DNA from: Mycolicibacter longobardus
GTDB lineage: Bacteria; Actinomycetota; Actinomycetes; Mycobacteriales; Mycobacteriaceae
Length of the DNA: 64,000 nucleotides
Direction: 5' to 3'
Assembly: GCF_002102265.1 (NCBI RefSeq)
Contig: NZ_LQPG01000010.1
Span: forward strand, 280,459-344,458
Shown here one piece after another: positions 60,919 through 64,000 of the stretch. Position 1 is the stretch's first letter. Each line of letters opens with the position of its first letter. Both the position numbers and the translations under genes were made by a program. The notes beneath the pieces were generated by a model. The model saw nothing but the letters and a program-made list of their open reading frames with translations. It was not told the origin of the DNA and made no database searches.

Positions 60919-61480
60919 CTCGGCGCCGGCTCATCGACCGGTGAATTACCTGCTGGTACTCGTGTGGCCTCTGGTGCGCGATTGGCTACCGCAGCAGCAT
61001 GCCGAAACCGCTGCATAACCGCTGTACGTCGGCCATAAATTGCCTGCCAGCAGGGTGTCCGTGGTAGCCTCCGCGGGAGGGAAACACCTGGGATGTCGGG
61101 GTCCAAGGAGTTTTTGCGAACGTGCCAAACATTCCAGAAGGGGTACCCGTGTCGTTGGTCGAATCATCCGCACCGGCCGTGTCGGCCGGGCGATCTCGGC
61201 GTCCGGACGTCCCCGCCCCCGTCCTCAACCGGCACGGCGAGCGCCCGGCCCACTGCGAGGCAGAAACACTCAGCTGAGCAGCCGGTGGCAGCGCCACCAG
61301 GTCTGATCCAGCAGGGAAAGCATCCCAAATGTCGCTAATCCAATTGCATACATCCGCTGTGCAGGGGCATCGCGCAGCGAAACCGTCATTTCGGACCGCA
61401 CACGCAACGACGCTCGACGGGGCCGAAGTACTCAGCAGGTGAGGTCCGCGGACCTGACAGCACAAGGAGAAGACATCGCA
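60919..61480. other. 562-bp gap between thioesterase and FAAL genes
   Basis: The gap is less GC-rich than its surroundings and has no long gene. It contains two short candidate ORFs: a better one with a ribosome-binding site at 61122-61277 and a weaker one at 61329-61442 (37 codons, beginning MSLIQLHTSAVQGHR). The FAAL ribosome-binding site lies at its end. No repeats or clear terminator were seen. A promoter for the FAAL-PKS unit should lie here, but I cannot place it. Confidence 0.5.
61122..61277 (+). CDS. Candidate small ORF before the FAAL gene
   Basis: 51 codons starting at GTG with AAGGAG 11 bases upstream. The peptide begins MPNIPEGVPVSLVESSAPAV and continues Pro/Arg-rich to CEAETLS. 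There is no recognised family. In the M. tuberculosis PDIM locus a small hypothetical gene (Rv2929) also lies between tesA and fadD26, but I see no sequence basis for equating them. It may be non-coding. Confidence 0.3.
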   Translation: MPNIPEGVPVSLVESSAPAVSAGRSRRPDVPAPVLNRHGERPAHCEAETLS

Positions 61481-63238
61481 ATGTCGGCAACTCACACGCA
61501 CATCCCGACCCTGTTGGCGGACCGGGCTCGGGAAAAGCCGGATGCGCCTGCCTACACCTTCATCGACTTCGACGTCGACCCGGCCGGCTACCGCGAGACC
61601 CTGACCTGGTCGCAGTTGCGCAACCGGGCGCAGGTGGTGGCGGCCGAGCTGGCGACCTGCGCATCGCCGGGTGACCGCGTGGCCATCCTGGCGCCGCAGA
61701 GCCTCGAGTACATCGTCGGGTTCTACGGCGCCCTGGAGGCGGGCATGATCGCCGTACCGCTGCCGGTGCCGATGTTCGGGGTGCACGACGAGCGGGTGTC
61801 GGCGGCCTTGCGGGACTGTTCCCCGGCGGCGATCCTGACGACGTCGGCGTCGGTCGGCGACATCGCCAGCTCGATCAACGACCTCGGCGGCAAGCCCCCG
61901 GTGGTGATCGAGGTGGACGCCCTGGACCTCGACTCAGAGCCGGTGGTGGCGCCCACCGCCACGGCGCACACCAAGACGGCCTTCCTGCAGTACACCTCCG
62001 GTTCCACCCGGACCCCGGCGGGCGTCATGGTCGGGCACCACAACGCGATCGTGAACATGCAGCAGATGATCGAGGACACCTTCGAGAACCGCGGGAAGAA
62101 GGTGCCGCCGGACACCACCCTGGTGGCGTGGCTGCCCTTCTACCACGACCTGGGTCTGATGTGCGGCATCATCTTCCCGCTGGTCGGTGGCCACCAGGGA
62201 GTGGTCTTCAGCCCGATGGCGTTCCTGGCCAAGCCGGCCCGCTGGATGCAGCTGGTGGCCAGCTACCCCAACGCCTACACCGGTGGCCCCAACTTCGCCT
62301 ACGAGTTGGCCGTGCGGCGCACTTCCGACGAGGACATGGCCGGACTCGACCTGGGGCGCGTCCACACCTTCGCGTTCGGCGCCGAGCGGGTGCACGCGGC
62401 CACGCTGCGGCGGGTCGTCGACCGGTTCGCCAAGTTCAACCTGCAGCCGTCCGCCCTGCGCCCCGGCTACGGGCTGGCCGAGGCCACCGTGTACCTCACG
62501 TCGAACACTCCCGGCAACGCACCGGTGACCGCGCGTTTCGACTACGCCAAGCTGTCAGACGGCACGGCTGAGCCGAGCGGTCCCGAGGGCGGAGTCGAGC
62601 TGGTCACCTGCGGTGTTCCACGGGCCTGCACCGTGCGCATCGTGGACCCCGACACCCAGACCGAGAACCCGGAGGGCAAGGTCGGCGAGATCTGGGCGTA
62701 TGGGCCCAACGTCGCCGCCGGCTACTGGCACAACCAGCAGGCCACCGAGGCCACCTTCGCCGGCAAGCTGGTCGACCCGTCGCCCGGCACGCCGCAGGGC
62801 CCCTGGCTCAAGACCGGCGACCTCGGCGTCATCTCCGATGGCGAGCTCTACATCGTCGGCCGGATCAAGGACCTGCTGATCGTCGACGGCCGTAACCACT
62901 ACCCGGACGACATCGAGGCCACCATTCAGGAGATCACCGGTGGGCGTGTCGCGGCGGTGTCGATCCCGAACAGCCGGTCCGAGCAGCTTGTTACGATCGC
63001 GGAGTTCAAGAACAAGGGGGGGTCCGATGAGGAGGTCCTGGACAGGCTGACCGAGGTGAAGCGGAAGGTCACGGCCGCGCTGTCCAAGGCGCACGGCCTG
63101 GCGATCGGTGATCTGGTCCTGGTGCCCCAGGGTGCGATCCCGATCACGACCAGCGGCAAGATCCGCCGCTCCAGCTGCGTGGAGATCTACCAGCGGGATG
63201 GATTCGACCGACTGGATGCTTCCGTTCGGTCTGTATGA
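61481..63238 (+). CDS. Long-chain fatty-acyl-AMP ligase (FAAL, FadD type)
   Basis: 585 residues, FadD26/FadD28-like. The adenylation motif is LQYTSGSTRTPAGVMVGHHN near residue 180, typical of mycobacterial FAALs, with LPFYHDLGLMCGIIFPLVGG and the late KDLLIVDGRNHYPDDIEATI, the FAAL version of the hinge motif. FAALs activate fatty acids as adenylates and load them onto a PKS instead of CoA. AAGGAG precedes the ATG at 61481. The PKS starts 40 bp after its stop, so the pair likely works as a loading and extension unit. Confidence 0.92.
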   Translation: MSATHTHIPTLLADRAREKPDAPAYTFIDFDVDPAGYRETLTWSQLRNRAQVVAAELATCASPGDRVAILAPQSLEYIVGFYGALEAGMIAVPLPVPMFGVHDERVSAALRDCSPAAILTTSASVGDIASSINDLGGKPPVVIEVDALDLDSEPVVAPTATAHTKTAFLQYTSGSTRTPAGVMVGHHNAIVNMQQMIEDTFENRGKKVPPDTTLVAWLPFYHDLGLMCGIIFPLVGGHQGVVFSPMAFLAKPARWMQLVASYPNAYTGGPNFAYELAVRRTSDEDMAGLDLGRVHTFAFGAERVHAATLRRVVDRFAKFNLQPSALRPGYGLAEATVYLTSNTPGNAPVTARFDYAKLSDGTAEPSGPEGGVELVTCGVPRACTVRIVDPDTQTENPEGKVGEIWAYGPNVAAGYWHNQQATEATFAGKLVDPSPGTPQGPWLKTGDLGVISDGELYIVGRIKDLLIVDGRNHYPDDIEATIQEITGGRVAAVSIPNSRSEQLVTIAEFKNKGGSDEEVLDRLTEVKRKVTAALSKAHGLAIGDLVLVPQGAIPITTSGKIRRSSCVEIYQRDGFDRLDASVRSV

Positions 63239-63282
63239 CTGATGACGAGCTGCTCGCGCGGCTTTCGGGGAGGTTGAGTTGA
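63235..63282 (+). CDS. Candidate 15-codon ORF coupling FAAL and PKS genes
   Basis: ATG at 63235 overlaps the FAAL stop as ATGA. The frame reads MTDDELLARLSGRLS and ends with a TGA that overlaps the PKS TTG start (63279) as TTGA. It could move ribosomes from one gene to the other. Its amphipathic sequence also resembles the N-terminal helices of polyketide synthases, so a frameshifted PKS start is possible. Confidence 0.3.
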   Translation: MTDDELLARLSGRLS

Positions 63283-64000
63283 GCGAGATGGGTGCTGCGT
63301 CGGCCGGGGGGCCGGATCGTCGCGCGATTGTTGCTGAGGCGCTGCGCAAGATTGATGATTTGACGGCGCGGTTGGCGGTGGCTGAGGCCGGGGATACTGA
63401 GCCGATCGCGGTGGTGGGTTTGGGTTGTCGTCTGCCTGGTGGGGTGGATGGGCCGGCTGCTTTTTGGCAGTTGTTGTGTGATGAGGGTTCGGGGATTGTT
63501 CGGGTTCCGGCGGATCGTTGGGATGCGGATGCGTTTTTCTCGTCGGATCATTCGGTGCCGGGGACGATTTGTTCTCGTGAGGGTGGGTTTTTGTCGTCGT
63601 GGCAGCCTGCGGAGTTTGATGCGGAGTTTTTTGGGATTTCTCCGCGTGAGGCTGATGCGATGGATCCTCAGCAGCGGTTGTTGATGGAGGTGGCCTGGGA
63701 GGCGTTGGAGCATGCCGGCATCACCAAGGAGGCGATCCGGGGCACCCAGACCGGCGTCTTCGTGGGTATGACCACCAACGACTACACACTCAACATCGTC
63801 GGCAAAATCCGCGAAGAAGAAATCGACCCCTACGTTCCGTTCGGCAACGCCGCCAATTTCGCGGCGGGGCGGTTGTCGTATTTCTTGGGTGTGCATGGGC
63901 CGGCGATGATGGTGGATACGGCGTGTTCGTCGTCGTTGGTGACGATTCATTTGGCGTGTGCGAGTTTGCGGCGTCGGGAGTCGGATCAGGCGTTGGCTGC
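63279..64000 (+). CDS. Type I polyketide synthase, N-terminal ketosynthase (partial)
   Basis: The frame is open from TTG at 63279 (GGGGAGG six bases upstream; ATG at 63288 is an alternative) to the window end, 240 complete codons. A short helix (RRAIVAEALRKIDDLTARLA) precedes the ketosynthase domain, with EPIAVVGLGCRLPGGVDGPA, FGISPREADAMDPQQRLLME and the active-site cysteine in MVDTACSSSLVTIHLACASL. There is no leading acyl-carrier domain, unlike PpsA. It would extend the starter from the adjacent FAAL. Codon use switches twice within the domain. Confidence 0.92.
   Translation, partial: MSEMGAASAGGPDRRAIVAEALRKIDDLTARLAVAEAGDTEPIAVVGLGCRLPGGVDGPAAFWQLLCDEGSGIVRVPADRWDADAFFSSDHSVPGTICSREGGFLSSWQPAEFDAEFFGISPREADAMDPQQRLLMEVAWEALEHAGITKEAIRGTQTGVFVGMTTNDYTLNIVGKIREEEIDPYVPFGNAANFAAGRLSYFLGVHGPAMMVDTACSSSLVTIHLACASLRRRESDQALA

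Overview
The window is high-GC actinobacterial DNA and is clearly mycobacterial. It carries a PPE protein of the PPW subfamily, fabG1-inhA, ripA-ripB, mptB, a FadD-type fatty-acyl-AMP ligase and a type I polyketide synthase. Gene order from about 3.8 to 60 kb follows the Rv1444c-Rv1497 interval of M. tuberculosis as I remember it, with local insertions and losses. The species cannot be named from sequence reading alone; an environmental or opportunistic Mycobacterium (sensu lato) fits best.

Layout. 0-3.8 kb: an accessory block with a MpaB-type oxygenase and its TetR regulator, divergent from an acyl-CoA dehydrogenase across three phased operators. 3.8-10.7 kb: pentose-phosphate operon read leftward (tkt-tal-zwf-opcA-pgl-small coiled-coil protein). 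10.8-20 kb: heme O/A synthases ctaB and ctaA, a NUDIX hydrolase, a lone PPE gene, quinone reductase, an ABC exporter and the mannosyltransferase mptB. 20.1-26.6 kb: complete sufR-B-D-C-S-U-T iron-sulfur assembly operon, with SufB lacking an intein. 26.6-33.4 kb: a beta-lactamase-fold protein, a Tat lipoprotein amidohydrolase, a secreted repeat protein, thioredoxin, enoyl-CoA hydratase, an ABC-F ATPase and a small HTH protein. 33.5-40 kb: acnR and acn, a membrane protein and the peptidoglycan hydrolases ripA-ripB. 40.1-48.9 kb: moxR1/DUF58/VWA, fabG1-inhA-hemH, a hypothetical gene, and NfeD/SPFH/DoxX-like genes. 48.9-52.5 kb: aquaporin-like channel and a feoA-feoB-nfu ferrous-iron operon that I do not recall from M. 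tuberculosis. 52.6-60 kb: TVP38 protein, mutA-mutB-meaB (methylmalonyl-CoA metabolism) and the esterase lipL. 60.2-64 kb: start of a lipid biosynthesis locus (TesA-like thioesterase, fatty-acyl-AMP ligase, type I PKS running off the window).

How the parts connect. Several units concern iron and redox cofactors: suf, acn with an AcnR operator and an IdeR-like box, feoAB-nfu, and hemH with C-terminal cysteines expected to bind a [2Fe-2S] cluster. Others supply NADPH and precursors for cell-envelope lipids: zwf, mutAB making methylmalonyl-CoA, inhA/fabG1, and the FAAL-PKS pair. Many genes appear to be leaderless, with a TANNNT-like hexamer 5-9 nt before ATG/GTG. The least explained parts are the 21-bp-phased TetR operators, three long intergenic inverted repeats (one abutting the fabG1-inhA promoter), a 55-bp tandem duplication before tesA, and a codon-usage mosaic in the PKS ketosynthase. 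No tRNA, rRNA, CRISPR array or insertion sequence was recognised.
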